Shown piece after piece: positions 12,617-25,400 of a stretch of DNA of 64,000 bases. This stretch comes from Halichondria panicea (Eukaryota; Porifera; Demospongiae; Suberitida; Halichondriidae). Within the stretch, counting starts at the first letter, position 1. Every line of letters starts with the position of its first letter. The notes beneath the pieces are model-generated. The model did no database searches and had not been told where the DNA came from. It saw only the letters and a list, made by a program, of their open reading frames with translations. The translations under genes were made by a program, and so were the position numbers. The stretch covers positions 6,498,912 through 6,562,911 of the forward strand of contig NC_087385.1 in NCBI RefSeq assembly GCF_963675165.1. The letters are read 5' to 3'.

Positions 12617-13376
12617 GTGTGTGTGTGTGTGTGAGGGGTTATCCCACTATAAATCAGCTGTGCTAATTCTAATGGTTAGTATGTGTCCATTATGTGTCCA
12701 TAATTTTATATGTGGGATATTTTATTCTGTGCAACATGAAGAGGTACACTACCTCGATCTCCCTCTGGTGAGAACTCAGGGTCACTGCTGTCCACTTCAC
12801 CTCCCTCCAGGTCCACCCCAAACTGAGCGCCTAGCAGATAGAGGTCAATATCCTTGGTGGGTTTGATAGCTCTGTTGGACCGTCTCACTATCAGTGGATT
12901 GTATACATATTCAGTTGAGCTGCTTGGACCACCACCATTAGGGGGTGTGTCCTCCGTCTCCATGGCGTCATCATCATCAGTAACTTCATTGCCACTCTCC
13001 TTATCAGAAGTTTCCTGAGGATCTTCATCTCCTATAAACTCATGAGAATCTGAAAAATAAAATAAATAATTTTCTATTCCCATACAGACGGATGTGAGTG
13101 TACCTTCTGAGTCCACTTCAGCCTTTTCCGGTTCAAACTCCTCATCACTGGACTCGGAGTCGCTACCGTTGAAATTGATTCCAAACTTTGAGCTCAAGTC
13201 GACCACCTCCCCTGATTGTGCAGGTTTTGCACGCCTTCGCTCAGATTTCCAAACTGTAAAAAATAATTGCATGAGTTGTGTTTAATAGTAGACTCCATAG
13301 CTAGCTGTGCGCATATGCAACACTACAGGGTATGATGTACACTATCAGTTGCTATGGTGTGCTCACTGTCGTCCAT
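9796..13376 (-). CDS. PHF14: PHD finger protein 14
   Basis: About fourteen exons. PHF14 is a nuclear histone reader. Exon 1 is only ATGGACGACA (13376-13367), spliced to WKSERRRAKPAQSGEVVDLS (from about 13255). An acidic Ser-rich part follows (FNGSDSESSDEEFEPEKAEV; DDDDAMETEDTPP). The extended PHD region includes CYGVPEDDG...PWFCDVCKAGLSP (about 12110-11890), WVHVVCGLYTPGIAYVEP and ARECQLCQ...DAGMCKTYFHVTW (11616-11389). Next come a conserved helical part with CDFVNYFH (about 10610) and a coiled coil (about 10480-10330). A C-terminal PHD, CVVCEGSHDNHLMVLCDTCD then YHIGCLDPPLSKVPKK, completes the fold. I prefer a 53-base intron (9894-9842) and end VHKSSKKTRGKTKK with stop 9798-9796; without splicing the frame ends at 9803. 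I see one PHD at the C-terminus, where vertebrate PHF14 has two. Confidence 0.9.
11735..11892. repeat. Intronic minisatellite (about 40-base unit, four copies)
   Basis: The unit GGGGGGCACTGTGACCCAGA followed by GCTATTATATCAGCACACA recurs four times within a PHF14 intron. Copies differ by a few bases. Confidence 0.85.
12511..12632. repeat. GT microsatellite
   Basis: An almost pure (GT)n tract of about 120 bases with scattered GC steps lies in a PHF14 intron. Open frames through it (CVCVCV) are artefacts. Confidence 0.95.
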
Positions 13377-13596
13377 GATGCTCCTCCTCGATCCACTGCG
13401 GGCAATGGGAAGGGTCGTCTTTAGAACAAGCTGTGCAGCGTTTTATTGGGGAAAAGTCGTCTTTGAAACATTTGCCCATTTTGGCATATTCAGCAGCATC
13501 AATCTTTACCACATGGTTTAGGTGTGGATGCTATACCTAGTACCTGGTGGATGGAGTAGATCTAGATCTATGCATCCCTGTACTGTATGCTAAAGG
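13377..13596. promoter_or_regulatory. Shared head-to-head promoter, PHF14 / ERCC5
   Basis: Only 220 bases separate the start codons of the divergent genes, so they must share or abut promoters and 5' UTRs. An inverted CCAAT (ATTGG) lies near 13444. No TATA box is obvious. Confidence 0.6.
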
Positions 13597-16500
13597 ATGG
13601 GAGTAAAAGATCTGTGGAAGCTGTTGGAGCCAGCTGGTAAACCAGTGGATCTGGACTCTCTTCAAGGAGTGGTCCTAGCAGTAGGTAAGCCATAAATAAA
13701 TTGTAGTACATTGAAAGTAACTATTAACTTTCTGTTTCGAGATGTGAGTATCTGGTTGAACCAGGCTGTAAAGGGGATGCGGGATCGTCATGGCGATCCG
13801 TTACCCCAGGCCCACCTGGTAGTGTTGTTCCATCGAGTATGCAAGCTCTTGCACTACAAGATCAAGCCAGTGTTTGTGTTTGATGGAGCTACTCCAACTC
13901 TCAAGAAACACACCATAGTAAGATAGAAAAATCAGTATTTGCATTTCATATCAGCAGCATAGAGCTATTTCTCATCTTGCATGTCATTTATTTTTAGGGA
14001 GGTTCACCCTGTAATTAAAATTTGTTATTCTCTCCCCCTCAGGCTGAGCGCTCTCGGAGACGCGTGCGCGCCAGTCAACGCTCAGTGAAGGCCATGGACC
14101 AACAAGTGTCCAAGTTCCTTCAGAGCAAAATCTTGGAGCGGATGTATGGAGAGAGGGGTGGTCCCACTCCTCCGGTGACCACCAGTGATACTCCAGACAT
14201 GTACCAACTACCACCACTACCAGACAACAACACTCTGACAAAGTGAGACCAATATCAGTAGAAACTGTCATAATTTCTACATAGCCATATGCATCGCAAC
14301 AAAATATTCACGACTCTGGCTGATTGTATGTACACCATTTTCTGCAGGAGTCCTGAGCCAAGTTCCTCTCCCACTTCCCCCTCTGTCCACACTGACCACA
14401 CCCACCAAGTTACTGACCAAGTGACGGGCCTGGACATTCATTCAGAGGACTTCAACTCCCTCCCTCCAGAGGTACAACATGAGCTACTGCTGGAGAGAAA
14501 GGAGCTGGAGACTCACACTCATCACAGCCCTCACACCCTACCACAAGTGAGCTCCATGCACAGCAGTTGCATACAAGATAGCTAGATTTATATCCCTTTA
14601 GTATACTGCTGTGAGATACAAAATGTCACTTTTGAATAATAAGTACTGATTCTTTACTTTCTCATCAACAATTGTGTCAGTGTCCTATGCAAATTAGACT
14701 TCCTTCTAACTTCTTCTTCATGTATTTATTGTAAGTGTTTGTTACCCCTCATGCATACAGGCAGCCAGTGACTTCTCCAGCTACCAGCTCTCCAACCTAA
14801 TAACCCAAAGTCGCACTACTAGGAGACTGGAAGAAGTACGACAGGTACTCAAGTCCAACGAGACGGCAGTCATGGGTCTTAGCGATGAGTCTCGTGTCCA
14901 GGAAGTAGAGACAAGTAGGATTATCTCCAGCGAAGATGCTCACTACATACTGGTGAAGGGGCGTGGCATTAACAGTCAGTCTGAGGACGAGGCCGAGGAA
15001 GGTTGGCAAGAAAGAGAAAATGATCGAGGCAAGAAAGAGGAGAAAAAAGAGTATTGGTCAATGGATAATTCTAGTGAAGTTAATGGTGTGGAAACGGATG
15101 AAGTGAAGGAACACGTTGATTTGCTTTCTGAAAAGAGCACTGCTGCAAATTTTGATCGAATTGTTGACAGCCCCAAGACAATAGAAGATACTAATGAATA
15201 CATCAGTGTCAGCCAACCTGAAGCAATGGCCACGGCACTAGTATCATGTGACAATGACCCAGTAGTGGTTACTATCTCAGACTCAAATTCATCCTCTCCA
15301 GAACCAAGACATTTTATTTGTATTGAAGCACCAATTGAGCGGGACAAAACAACATCACCTGTCGATCACAAGACCCCAGATATATCTGTATCAGCAGCAT
15401 TGCTACAGCCTCCACCTGCACTAGTCACTACTGCAACCGTGCAATCCCCCAAACAAGTCTCACTAGCTTCACGATCTCTGAGCAAGACACAGGCTATTAT
15501 CCTAACCCATCCCCATCATGTAGTATTACCCTCGCAACTGAACACAACACAAGAGTCATCAGCAACAATATCACCAGATGTCGGACCGGTATCTCCACAA
15601 GAATCAGATAACCTAGACAGTGACTGGGACGAGGATCTTCTCTTACTTTCCCCTGAGGCGGCCCAGGATCGACTGAGGGAGGAGGTCAAGGAGCTGGGGA
15701 GAGAGAGGAGTAGACAGAGCAGAGCAGCAGCAGCTGTCTCCAACACCATGTACAAGGAGGCACAGGTAAATGGCTGAATGTAATAGAACATAGTTATCTT
15801 TCCATTTTGTATTTGAACGTTCTTTACCAAGGCCTCCCCAATTTAAGCAAACATCTCAAAAATGGACCAACGGAACTAAAGTTGAACTAAAGTTATGGCC
15901 GTTCAAATATGCTTTATTTAACGCTGTGGTCCCTTATATTTTAGAATACTAGAGTCGACTCTGTTTTCTGATGATCCCATTATTATAGTAATAGCTTCAC
16001 TGTGTGTCTGCTCTTACCCAGGAGTTGTTCCGATTGTTTGGCCTCCCTTACCTAGTGGCCCCGGGAGAAGCCGAGGCTCAGTGTGCCTACCTGGAGTGTA
16101 GTAGTCAGGTTGAAGGGATACTCACCGACGACAACGATGTCCTACTGTTTGGGGGGAAGAGGGTCTATCGAGGGTTCTTCTCACAGGACAGAGAGCCAGA
16201 GGTCTACAGCTCCTCTGATATTCAGGAAAAACTGGGTGAGAAATGTGTGTTTTAATGGTACAATTAAGTATACTAAAAGTACGTTTAAAACTTAAAAGTT
16301 GCTGTACTGGGCCCAACTTGTTGCTTTAACAAGAGTAGATAACAATTCCCTAATTTGTCTGTGCAGGTCTCTCTCGTGGCCAGCTTGTTGTGCTTGGCTA
16401 CCTCCTCGGGTGTGACTACACTGCTGGTCTGGAGGGGGTAGGTATTGTGTCAGCCATGGAGCTGCTCAGAGACTTCCCTGGAGACAGACTCGAGCCACTG

Positions 16501-17272
16501 GAGAAAATAAGGTACGAGTACGTACATGTTGGTGTGTAGTGAGTAGTACAGTATTGCTGTAGAGACTGGCACAGTGATGCTCTAGTGAAGCCAGCGATGC
16601 TTAAGCAAGCAAGTGGAGTCTTGAAAAAATTAGTGAGCACAATAAAAAAAAGATTGAGTATGTAACCACACCCCCCCCCCACACACACACTCAGAGTCAG
16701 TCTCACCTCCCCACCACCTTCCCAGAGCCAGCCGTATACCAGGCCTACTTTGCACCAAACATTGACTGTTCTACTGAAGAATTTGAGTGGGGAAAGCCAG
16801 ACCTGGACCTCCTCAGGAAGTGGGTACTCCTTAACTAGACACTAACCCACTACTTTGCAAAACCCCTCTCATGCAGGTTTGCCCGTGACAAGATAAACTG
16901 GGATCAAGCCAAAGTGGACTCCCTCCTTCTCCCATTGTTGAAGAGGCTCAACTCCGAACAGAAATCCATCTCACAATTTTTGAGTCGACCATTGGCACAC
17001 CAGGAGAGAAAAGGCATCAAAAGCAAGAGGATTAGAAATGTTGTTGCCTGTCTCACACGCAAAGGTTGGTCATTAATTCCATTAATAATTATGATAGCAT
17101 ACTGTTTTTTTATCCATGTTCAGAACCATCCCCTGGGTCTGAGAGAGAGTGCAGTTCATCACCTACACAGCCGACAAAGAAACCTCGAGTCACTCGCAAG
17201 AGAAAATCTACCACAAAGCAAGCTTCAAAGACATCGACGACTATCTCTGCTAGCAGTAGTGATAGCGACTAA
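13597..17272 (+). CDS. ERCC5: DNA repair endonuclease XPG (ERCC5)
   Basis: About twelve exons. XPG makes the 3' incision in nucleotide excision repair and belongs to the FEN1/Rad2 family. The N-nuclease domain starts [20 protein letters not shown] at 13597 and continues across the splice at 13684/13742 as [11 protein letters not shown], with [13 protein letters not shown] (13871 on), which carry catalytic aspartates. The long spacer keeps family marks: [31 protein letters not shown] and [16 protein letters not shown] (about 14915-14967), then an acidic Ser-rich stretch. The I-nuclease domain (16021 on) has [40 protein letters not shown] and [30 protein letters not shown] (about 16960-16989) resembles a PCNA-binding (PIP) box. 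[11 protein letters not shown] near the end is a probable nuclear signal. Stop TAA 17270-17272. All recognised catalytic acids are present. Confidence 0.95.
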
Positions 17273-17393
17273 TACATGATATCGACTAATTTATTGTCAT
17301 GTTTTTGTACCCAAATTGACACAAAGAAATTATTACATCAATTGAAGAATAGATACATGGTCAGTACAAGATGTAGCTGATTGTGTTAACTGA

Positions 17394-17866
17394 TCATGAA
17401 ACACATCGATGATTGAAGGTCATAAATCCTAGTCTATTGTCCACTGTTTCAAATGATTGAGTGTTGAGTTCTGTTGTGAGCTTGATGTCCTTGAACTTCC
17501 CCATTAAACTGAGCACTCCGAATACACACAGCACACTGGCCATCAGACACTCGAAAGCAATCTGTAGGGACATAGGGGATAAGTGTAAGAACATAAGTTA
17601 AGTTTTATGGGTTATAGTGTTATCACACGAAACTGACGTCTTTTGGCAGATAACTATATTCTTCTTCAGCTAACTTCAAGAACGATCGATCTACAGTGGA
17701 AATGGATTAATAAATGCAGTGTTCGTAGTGGTCAATTACAATATTTGGTCAATTACAATATTGAAATAGGATAGCAAAAGTACTGACACTTACGCTGCTC
17801 AGCAGAGAAAGCCGAGTGGCCCAACAGAATGAAACCTAAAACCAGGACTGCCTTTCTTAGTACCAT
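17394..17866 (-). CDS. EMC5: ER membrane protein complex subunit 5 (MMGT1)
   Basis: Three exons encode 97 residues. EMC5 is a small two-helix subunit of the ER membrane protein complex, which inserts tail-anchored and multipass proteins; it was also named a membrane magnesium transporter. Exon 1 is MVLRKAVLVLGFILLGHSAF then SAEQ. The splice gives QHRSFLKLAEEEYSYLPKD, and exon 3 (17559-17394) gives IAFECLMASVLCVFGVLSLM with GKFKDIKLTTELNTQSFETV. The alignment to human runs in step through HSAFSA.QHRS, LP.D and GEFKD. Two hydrophobic segments are visible (residues about 3-22 and 43-62). The protein ends right after FNHR, so it lacks the roughly 30-residue cytosolic tail of human EMC5. It converges on ERCC5 (122 bases apart). 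Confidence 0.92.
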
Positions 17867-18082
17867 GTCAGTGCAGTGAGTGACCTCTCAAACAACATGA
17901 AACAACTTGCTTTCTGGTGTAAACTACACTATCAGATCTAGATCTATAAACATGTCACATGTGCTTCAGTCTGAGCATGCGCAATAACTTTCTGAGACTA
18001 TAATACCGGTTTAATGTAAAATAATGATCAATAAGCAGCCACACACAATTTTGATAGATAAATAAAAGTAATACAGTCTTTT

Positions 18083-20568
18083 TCAACACTTCTTTCCATT
18101 TTTACATCCAGGCAGGAGCTCTTGGAGGAAGGCATACACTAGGAAGAGCACATAGATGAGCACAAAACAGACTCCAGTCCATTTGTTGAGACGGAATCGA
18201 AATATGGCCAGTGTGGACACTGCCAAAATGAGTATGAACATGAGGAGGAACCCAAACTTAGTATGCGGGATCAGTGCAAACTCTCCAGCTGCAAACTCAT
18301 CCTAAGGAACACAAACTCTAATTTGTTGCACAACACTTCTAGATGATTTAGACTTACAATTATTTCTTGAGAAACCAACAAGAATGGAGCACCTCCTTTG
18401 ATGGCAATGGCAATAAGGAAGGGTAAACCGATTCCAAGATTGATATCAAACACATTTGATCCAATCGCATTAGACACAGCCATGTTTCCAAATCCATCTC
18501 TAGCCACAAGGATAGAGCTGAGGCAATCCTGTATCAAAAAACAATAAACACATTAATTTTTGTATAATATAAATTTACAAGAGGTAACTTACAGGAATAC
18601 TGGTTCCAACAGCAATGACAACAAGGCCCATAGTGAATGGATCAATGTTGAGAATGCAGCCGGTTCGAGCCACAATAGTAACCAGAGCAAAGCTTGTGAC
18701 AGCTATCCAGGCAATGGACATGGTAAAAGAAGTTACTACCACATACAATTTTTTGTTCTTTGTGCAATCGGGGATAGTCCAGGAGTAAGCCACAGCAAAT
18801 GGGAAGGCGATGACAAACAAGAAGCACTTAAGTATGAACTTAATCCATCCAAGTATGCCTCCGTCTCTTGCCTGCTGGACATCTGGTGGTGTGCAACGAA
18901 CTGGTGGAAGGTATGGGATCAGCACTAGAACGGTCTCTTCTGTCTCCCCCTCTATAGATTCAGTCGACTTGCTCTCAACTCCGTGCTCTTCATCTTTTCC
19001 CTTGCTGTGTTCGTGTTCGTACTCAGAATTTGACTGAATAAAAGGAAGTGGAATACCGTAACGGGCAAACTTGTAGCGTTCGCTTCGATCAGGATGATGG
19101 GAAATGTTTGAATTATGACTTTGATGAGCGTCCACTCCATGAATTGTTGTTGATCTTCTTCTATTAGCCTATAAATACAAAATTGTGTATATATACATTA
19201 TACAGTAGTCTGATAACTTACGAATGAGCCTGCCAGTTCTCCTCTGTGTGAGTGCACAAACCGGTGCTTGTATTCGTCATGATGGACATGAGATTCCTTC
19301 CTAAGAGCATCGTCATGATGGCTCTGAGAGTCCTTACTGCTAGGAGCCCTGTGATGCTGGAAGGTGAATATTAATACCATGCAAATCAGTAGAGTGGTGG
19401 TAGTGTACCTCAGACTCTGATCCTTCAGCCTGGTCCGTACAATTGGTAGTGCTGTTACCTGATTCTGACTCTTTGTCTACCTCTGGTTCAACTTGAGATT
19501 TGTTTCTGCAATTAGCAATCAGATACTTTCATGTATCAATTATGTAATGTTTTATGTACCTGCACCAAGAGCACTCAAACTTGGTAAGCAGTTTCATCAG
19601 GTGTGGATTAAACTTCATGAGAACAATGTAGCCGATGTACACGAGTAGGAGAATGAGAGCTTCCCACCATTCTATTTTACCATCCCAGGAGAAGCCAATG
19701 AACAGAGCTATCGAGGAGGCATACACCACACTGTCACGAAACAATGGTTTCCAATCCAAGTTCAGGGTCTAAATACATTTTAATATGATTCGAGATAGGG
19801 GTGTACATGTATTCTTCTTACCTGACCTGCTAGTATTGAGCTTAGAGCAACAATAACTAGAATGTTGAACATAGCACTCCTGTGGAGGATAAAAATCATG
19901 TATTTCTTTGGTATAAAGTATTTTAAAGTGTACCCCACAATAGTTCCAACTCCCACATCGCTCTCTGTTCCCACTCCTGCCACAGATGTGAATAGCTCAG
20001 GAGCAGAGGACCCAGCAGCCATGAATGTTGCTCCAGCAACATCCTCACTCAAGTCCAGTTTCTCCGATATTGCCTCCAGGGACGGTACAAAGAAATCATC
20101 ACAGATGATAGCAATCCCTGCATGAGTAACATGGTAACAAGTACATGGCTATAATCAAATGTACTAACCTACAAATATGACGAAAATTATAAATACATAG
20201 AGAGGAAGCCAAGCGTAAGGTGAGTTGGCCTTTTCAAAGTCGCATCGCTCCCATACAGGTACCCCTGGCTCGTTATTATGACTGCTCTGTGTGTCATTTC
20301 CAGTGTTGTTGCTGAAATCTGTAGATAGTAGTCTTCGACCGATATGTGACTGAGATATCGGGGATGGGGAGCTTGTAAGTGTGTGATCCGCAGTGTCTAG
20401 GAATAGTTTTCCCAGATAAATTATGCCAGCTATTTGCAGAATTACTAGAAATACTGCAACACAAATAACTCGGTTATGCCAAATGAATGCTTTTCTTCGA
20501 AATCTTCTCTTGGGATTACTCTGGGAAGGCAAGAGTGACGAATCTCCTTGCACTGAAATGCCAACCAT
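18083..20568 (-). CDS. Sodium/potassium/calcium exchanger, SLC24 (NCKX) family
   Basis: About ten exons. NCKX proteins export calcium in exchange for sodium using the potassium gradient. The start [20 protein letters not shown] precedes a hydrophobic signal-anchor-like segment ([20 protein letters not shown]). The alpha-1 repeat reads [20 protein letters not shown] (about 20030-19970), then [19 protein letters not shown]. The alpha-2 repeat reads [20 protein letters not shown] across the 18590/18528 splice, with [20 protein letters not shown]. The SIPD aspartate matches the potassium-binding position in NCKX. The large cytosolic loop (about 19560-18900) is unusually His-rich: [35 protein letters not shown] and [12 protein letters not shown]. 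It ends [11 protein letters not shown], stop 18083-18085. Which vertebrate paralogue it matches best was not determined. Confidence 0.93.
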
Positions 20569-20818
20569 AGTTAGCTATATTTAAAACTGTGGCAAGAAAC
20601 ACATTTATCAACTCATAAATACATCAATTGTTGTAGCTAACCTTTTTTTTTACTTCACAACCATTTTTGACATCTTCTTCACTTCTTTCGAATTTTGTTT
20701 TGTTGTATTCCATAGAAACAAAAACATTGCCTCAGGCTCAGGAGAGGCATCTATGCATATTTCATTTACTTAGTTAACGCTCTTTACCAATAAAATATAA
20801 ACAAAGGCAGTTCACAAA
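20569..20818. promoter_or_regulatory. Shared head-to-head promoter, NCKX / NIT2
   Basis: 250 bases separate the two start codons. A CCAAT box occurs in TTTACCAATAAAATATAAAC, about 30 bases upstream of the NIT2 ATG. The interval is otherwise AT-rich. Confidence 0.55.
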
Positions 20819-22252
20819 ATGGCAGGCGCTGGTAAGCTCATTGTTAGGTATGTACGTCTTTGTATTGTTGTGTTGTTCCATATAGCTAGCTATGTCTTAT
20901 CTAAAATTCACCTTCAGTATTGTGATATTCCCTCATATATCATAGGACTGCGTAAGCTTCGGCTGGCCCTAGTTCAGTTGGCAGTGGGTGGAGATAAAGC
21001 AGCTAACCTGACTCGAGCCGAAGGGCTGGTCAGAGAGGCTGCTCAGAATGGAGCAAATATCATCTCTCTACCGGTACACATTTCATACAATCGTACCATA
21101 GATAGATCAACTGTCCTTCCCTGCAGGAATGTTTCAACTGCCCGTACGGTACCAGCTATTTCCCTGAATATGCTGAGCCCATTCCCGGACACACCACAAA
21201 TCATCTCTCCAAGCTCGCCAAGGAGTGCAAGATTTATCTCATTGGAGGTAAGGTGTTTATTGTCTAGCTACTCTAATAATTATTGTTTTTCAGGATCTAT
21301 ACCAGAGAGAGAAAATGACAAGATTTATAACACTTGTGCTGTGTTTGGGCCCAAAGGAGACCTGTTGGGAAAATATAGGAAAGTAAGTTTACTTATTTGA
21401 GAGGTACTGCAGGTACGTACAGCATTAATTAATGTGTGGTTGTTTGTTAGATGCACCTGTTTGATATTGACATCCCTGGAAAGATAAAGTTCCAAGAGTC
21501 GGAAACTCTCACTGGAGGAAACAAGCCATTTACCTTTGACACAGGTTAGAAATGACTCTCACAACAGTCTGATTGACTTTCTTATCTTAGAGTGGTGCAA
21601 GATTGGTATTGGCATATGCTATGATATTCGGTTTTCTGAGCTGGCTTCTATCTATGCACAGCAAGGTGAGTAGTCAGCTTCCAAGCTAGTACACGCACAC
21701 CCGTGACTACCCCCATCAGGTGCCAAGTTGCTGATCTACCCTGGAGCCTTCAACACAGTCACAGGACCCATGCACTGGGAGCTGCTCATCAGAGCAAAGT
21801 GAGTAGTACAAGCCTTGGCTCTTAGAATGGTGCTTGTTAATAATTAATTTTTAGTTGTGTTGTATTTCACATGCAGTGCTGTACAGAACCAGCTGTACAT
21901 GGCGGCAGTGAGTCCAGCCCGGGATGATACTGCCAGCTACCATGCTCATGGACACAGTACACTCTCAGACCCAGCGTACGTGAGCAACCTAAATATTAAC
22001 TGCCAGTGCTATCAGTGGTCGATCAGACTATCGTAATAGTTAAATTTTGTAGTATGCATTTAAGGCTCATTTTTACTGACTTAACAGCTTAATTTGGATT
22101 TTTGCAGTGGTAAGGTGGTTGCCACCACAGAGGAGAAGGAGGCCATTGTGTACGGGGAGGTTGATCTGGACTATCTGGACGAGTGCAGGGCTGGGATACC
22201 AGTCACCAAGCAGAAGAGGCATGATGTGTACACCTCAGCTACTCAGATTTAG
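20819..22252 (+). CDS. NIT2: Omega-amidase NIT2
   Basis: About eight exons encode a protein near 280 residues (human 276). Omega-amidase hydrolyses alpha-ketoglutaramate and alpha-ketosuccinamate and belongs to the nitrilase superfamily. After MAGAGKLIV the family core starts [20 protein letters not shown]. The expected Glu-Lys-Cys catalytic set is visible: the glutamate in [22 protein letters not shown], the lysine in [16 protein letters not shown] (splice at 21382/21452) and the cysteine in [17 protein letters not shown] (21600 on). Other family blocks are [20 protein letters not shown] and [18 protein letters not shown]. The end is [12 protein letters not shown] with stop 22250-22252. The ATG at 20819 is well supported, since it opens a short first exon spliced in frame. 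It shares a promoter with the NCKX gene. Confidence 0.95.
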
Positions 22253-22489
22253 TGACAACTGGAACTGATGTATATTTTACCATAGATGGATAGTTATCAA
22301 TGATTTTTATGCTTTGTTTGTTATTGAATTTCGATTTGTGAAAGTCCACTCTCTCTACGGTGGTTTAATGGGTGTTCTAACGACGATCTTTACCTTTATT
22401 CTGCTTGCAATTAGTACAAGCCCCACCCCCTGTCTTGTCAGCTAGCTAATAAACACAGCTAGCTCTGTACAGCTGCCCCTGACTAGACT

Positions 22490-25400
22490 ATGGACTACTG
22501 GTACTGTTTTTGCTTTCTCATACTGGTTCACACATCCAGTAAGTGGTCATGGGGGTGTTATATTGTACTAGAATATGATCCACACGTTTGATTGTAGGTC
22601 AGCAACCACACACAAATCTGCCCTCTGTGGATCGAAGGATTTATGAGCCGATTAATGGTACAGCAAGTTGCTTTAGACTCACCAATGCGACGCATCAGAT
22701 AGGATGCTCAGGTGAGCTAGTAAGCCCTCAGGTGACCGACCACACACATGACACAATTATACACAACATTACAAGGATCGTGTACACACACACACACACA
22801 CACTGTGATAGCATCCTACTTTGGTCAGAGAGGCTCTTTGGAGTATGTCTCCTCAGGCTGTAACTTTAGCCGTGTGCTAACCAGTGGACCCACTCCTCCC
22901 TACATTGTATTGCTGGAACAGGACTGCTTTGTCTCGTATGTACCTTAGCCCCCACACACACTAATACACAAACTAAAGTACACCCCCTCACACACACTCA
23001 CAGGGAAAACATCCGCCGCCTCATGGAGTCCTCACCTAGAGTAATCGGCATTATCACACGAGCTGAAAACGCTACAACTACCAAAGGTAATACGTGGTTT
23101 GAAGAGCATTATAACTAAATTCTTGACCCCCATTATCTTTCCTGTAGACAATTTTTCCCCTGAGAGGAGTTGTCCAAATGATGGGTTTGGTGAGGGCTCC
23201 TGCTCACGTGCTTGGAACCCCTATGTGAGTATGCATTGTGGCTACTATACTGTCACTGAAGGTGGTGTTCTAATGCATCCTTTCATCGCAGGCTAATCAT
23301 CTTTTGTTCCAAGATTTTGGGGACTTCCCCGTCATCACTCTCCCTGATGACCAGTTTCAAGTCATGCTAGAGGCAAGTCACCCAGCTCCACCAATGTGTA
23401 CAATACATTTATGCCCAACTAGGCAAGTGTATAATTATAGATAAGAAGTTTTCCCCTCCCTGCAGTGTTACGAGACTCACAACGCTAATGTAACTACTGG
23501 TTCATTTGACGAGTACCCTCTCTGTTTTGCTGAACTCACGGCAGACATGTACAATGCCATAAACACGCCCACTTGCAAGAGGAGAGAGAATCTGCCTGTC
23601 AACTATCTCGGTGGAGTCAGCTTCTGTCAGAACCTCGGCGATTACAATGTCTGGGGAAGCCCCTTTAATCTCGCAGACTCTGATGAGAGTGATGCAGTCA
23701 TCATGCTGGCAGCCAAGATGGACAGTGTGTCCTTAATGCTGACTAACTACTCCATAGGTGCTCAGGGCGAGGTAGCTGGAATAGTGACACTCCTGGCTGT
23801 CATAGAGCAGATTGGAAGACTCAGGAAGTCAGTAAGTCAGTCAATCCAAACATACTGGGACTTGTACATGTATATAATATGCAGTATATAGATATGTAGC
23901 TCTTCAATATAGATCTGTAAAACAATCTGAACTGTACTCTCATATTTGACTGCTCTAATGCAATACACAGAACATACTGAATGGAACAGAGTCTCACATC
24001 ATGTACACTTTCTTCAATGGAGTGAGTTCAAATGCTTACATTGTTTTCTACCCATTCTTGCATGCTACATGTCACTCTTATTGTTTGATACAACTGTACA
24101 CAATGTGTGACTCTGCTGTTGTATTCACAGGAGAGCTGGGACTATATTGGGTCCTCCAGTATGGTGTACGACATGATGCAGGGGAACTTCCCCTATAAAC
24201 CTGATCTAGGCAAGCTGGTAAGTGTACACATAATTATAGTGTTGGATGGCCATGAATATAAACTTCAAGCCAATTGCCAAAAATTAACATCTTTAGGTAA
24301 CCATAATAACCATAGTAATATTTTCATTGCTCTCTTGGTAGAGAGTACCCTCCATGCTCACACATTCTCATTCCTCCAGCAACCTCCTCGAGTGGATCTC
24401 TCCAATATAACCGCCTTCCTTGAGCTGAGTCAGCTGGGATTCCAAGCAGCTCAGGACAGCAACAAACTGTTCCTACATGGAGGTCCCTATGTTATAGTAA
24501 GTATGATGAGATATACCACAGTGATCATGTGAATAGTCAGGTACATAGTTATGTTGTAAGTACCGTACATGAAACACTAGTAATTGCTTGGTGTTCCCCG
24601 GGGTTGCATCCAGGGGACAGGCCGTTGATGACTGTGTGTACACACACATGGACTGGAAGTCAGTGACATTCCCCATTTTACCCACAAAATCCTGTGATGA
24701 TGTAACGCGCATGTTGTCGACATCCAGGAGACAGGCCGTTGATGACTGTGTGTACACACACATGGACTGGAAGTCAGTGACATTCCCCATTTTACCCACA
24801 AAATCCTGTGATGATGTAACGCGCATGTTGTCGACATATGTCCACAGAGTCATGTGTGTGGTTCGGAATTACGTAGGATCGATAATTTCTCATCAGAGCT
24901 GTGATGTAATCATTGTGTAGCCGAATTATCCCAGCAACCATATTTCTTCTACACTACCAATCTATTAACAAAAGTTTTCCTCGCATATTTGTCATAACAT
25001 TATGACATTGAAAGTGTTTTCCACACATAGTCTAAATGACAATGTTACCCTCCTCTCCCAATAGGACACGAATCTGACGGCTAGTCTGAAGGAGGAGCTG
25101 TCTAGAGAGGGCATTAACCTCATCATTGCCAGTGGGAGACCTGAGGGAGAGCTGCCTCCAGCCTCCCTACAGAGATTCCTCAGAGCTGGGAAAGAAAACT
25201 TGTCGTCAAATTTTGAGGGCTATGTACTGGCCGATTTCAATGGCGAGCTCAACAATAAGTAGGTCAAAGTGTCTGTGAAGTGTTGCGTTGTAATGCTTCT
25301 CTTGTGATAGGTTTTTTGGCAGTCAATACGATAATCTGGAAAATCTGGTCAATAATTCGTCACTCACATCTGTGGCAGAAAAGTTAGCTCAAATTGCAAC

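Noticed and set aside
12462-12866. Open frame through a GT tract on the + strand
   Set aside because: It is a microsatellite antisense to PHF14, with no other coding support.
24473-24853. Minus-strand frame with two 38-residue repeats
   Set aside because: It exists only because a 114-base intronic duplication is a multiple of three; no splice or family evidence.
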